A DNA stretch of 5,769 bases from JBFEYJ01 sp041562215 (GTDB lineage: Bacteria > Pseudomonadota > Gammaproteobacteria > Thiohalomonadales > Thiohalomonadaceae): contig JBFEYJ010000192.1 of NCBI GenBank assembly GCA_041562215.1, positions 1 through 5,769 on the forward strand, written 5' to 3'. Both the position numbers and the translations under genes were made by a program. Shown piece after piece: positions 5,743-5,769 of the stretch. The notes below the pieces were generated by a model. That model was not told where the DNA came from and ran no database searches. It worked only from the letters and a program-made list of their open reading frames with translations. The first letter of the stretch is position 1. Every line of letters starts with the position of its first letter.

Positions 5743-5769
5743 TCACCGAGCCTTCAAAATGGTTCTCCG
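5743..5769 (-). CDS. murA: Probable C-terminal end of UDP-N-acetylglucosamine 1-carboxyvinyltransferase
   Basis: Only eight codons and a TGA are visible, reading RRTILKAR. MurA proteins of related bacteria end shortly after a Gly-Ala-x-Ile-Arg-Arg segment, so the two leading arginines fit, and murA directly before hisG is a known gene order in Gammaproteobacteria. MurA makes the first committed precursor of peptidoglycan. The gap to hisG would be 16 bases. The alternative frame starting one codon position over reads ENHFEGSVMMDVMP and ends in a TGA that overlaps the hisG ATG. The call rests mainly on gene order, and the fragment is too short to be firm. Confidence 0.45.
   Translation of the reverse strand, partial: RRTILKAR

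Overview
The window is a piece of a gammaproteobacterial chromosome carrying housekeeping and stress genes. All coding regions have the look of one moderately GC-rich genome, and no mobile element, tRNA, rRNA or CRISPR array is visible. The gene set (murA-hisG-hisD-hisC, an AlgW/DegS-type protease, a NIF3-family protein and petA) is typical of Gammaproteobacteria. The PetA N-terminus and the AlgW-like rather than enterobacterial DegS-like protease point to a non-enteric lineage, perhaps Chromatiales or a related sulfur-oxidising group. That placement is inferred from remembered family sequences, not from a search.

Layout from left to right: (1) positions 1-100, minus strand, the first 33 codons of petA (Rieske subunit of cytochrome bc1) with a twin-arginine signal, running off the left edge. 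(2) 101-288, an AT-rich non-coding stretch that should hold the petA promoter and leader. (3) 289-1047, minus strand, a NIF3/YbgI-family dinuclear metal protein. (4) 1048-1111, a 64-base divergent promoter region. (5) 1112-2275, plus strand, the membrane-anchored periplasmic protease DegS/AlgW. (6) 2276-2478, a convergent non-coding spacer with hairpins and a short direct repeat but no classical U-tract terminator. (7) 2479-5726, minus strand, hisC, hisD and hisG, transcribed leftward as hisG-hisD-hisC. (8) 5743-5769, probably the last eight codons of murA.

The his genes cover the first step (HisG), the aminotransferase step (HisC) and the last two oxidations (HisD) of histidine synthesis; the other his genes lie elsewhere. 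HisG is the short form, which in known cases needs the separate subunit HisZ for activity and feedback control, so a hisZ should exist outside the window. DegS/AlgW is the site-1 protease that starts the sigma-E/AlgU envelope-stress cascade; it is transcribed towards the his cluster and away from the NIF3 gene.

I see no obviously new system here. The least ordinary part is the 239-base gap between hisG and hisD. It is poorer in GC than its neighbours (about 44% by hand count) and stays open in the hisG frame from the hisG stop to two bases before the hisD start. It could encode a small unrecognised protein or be decayed inserted DNA.
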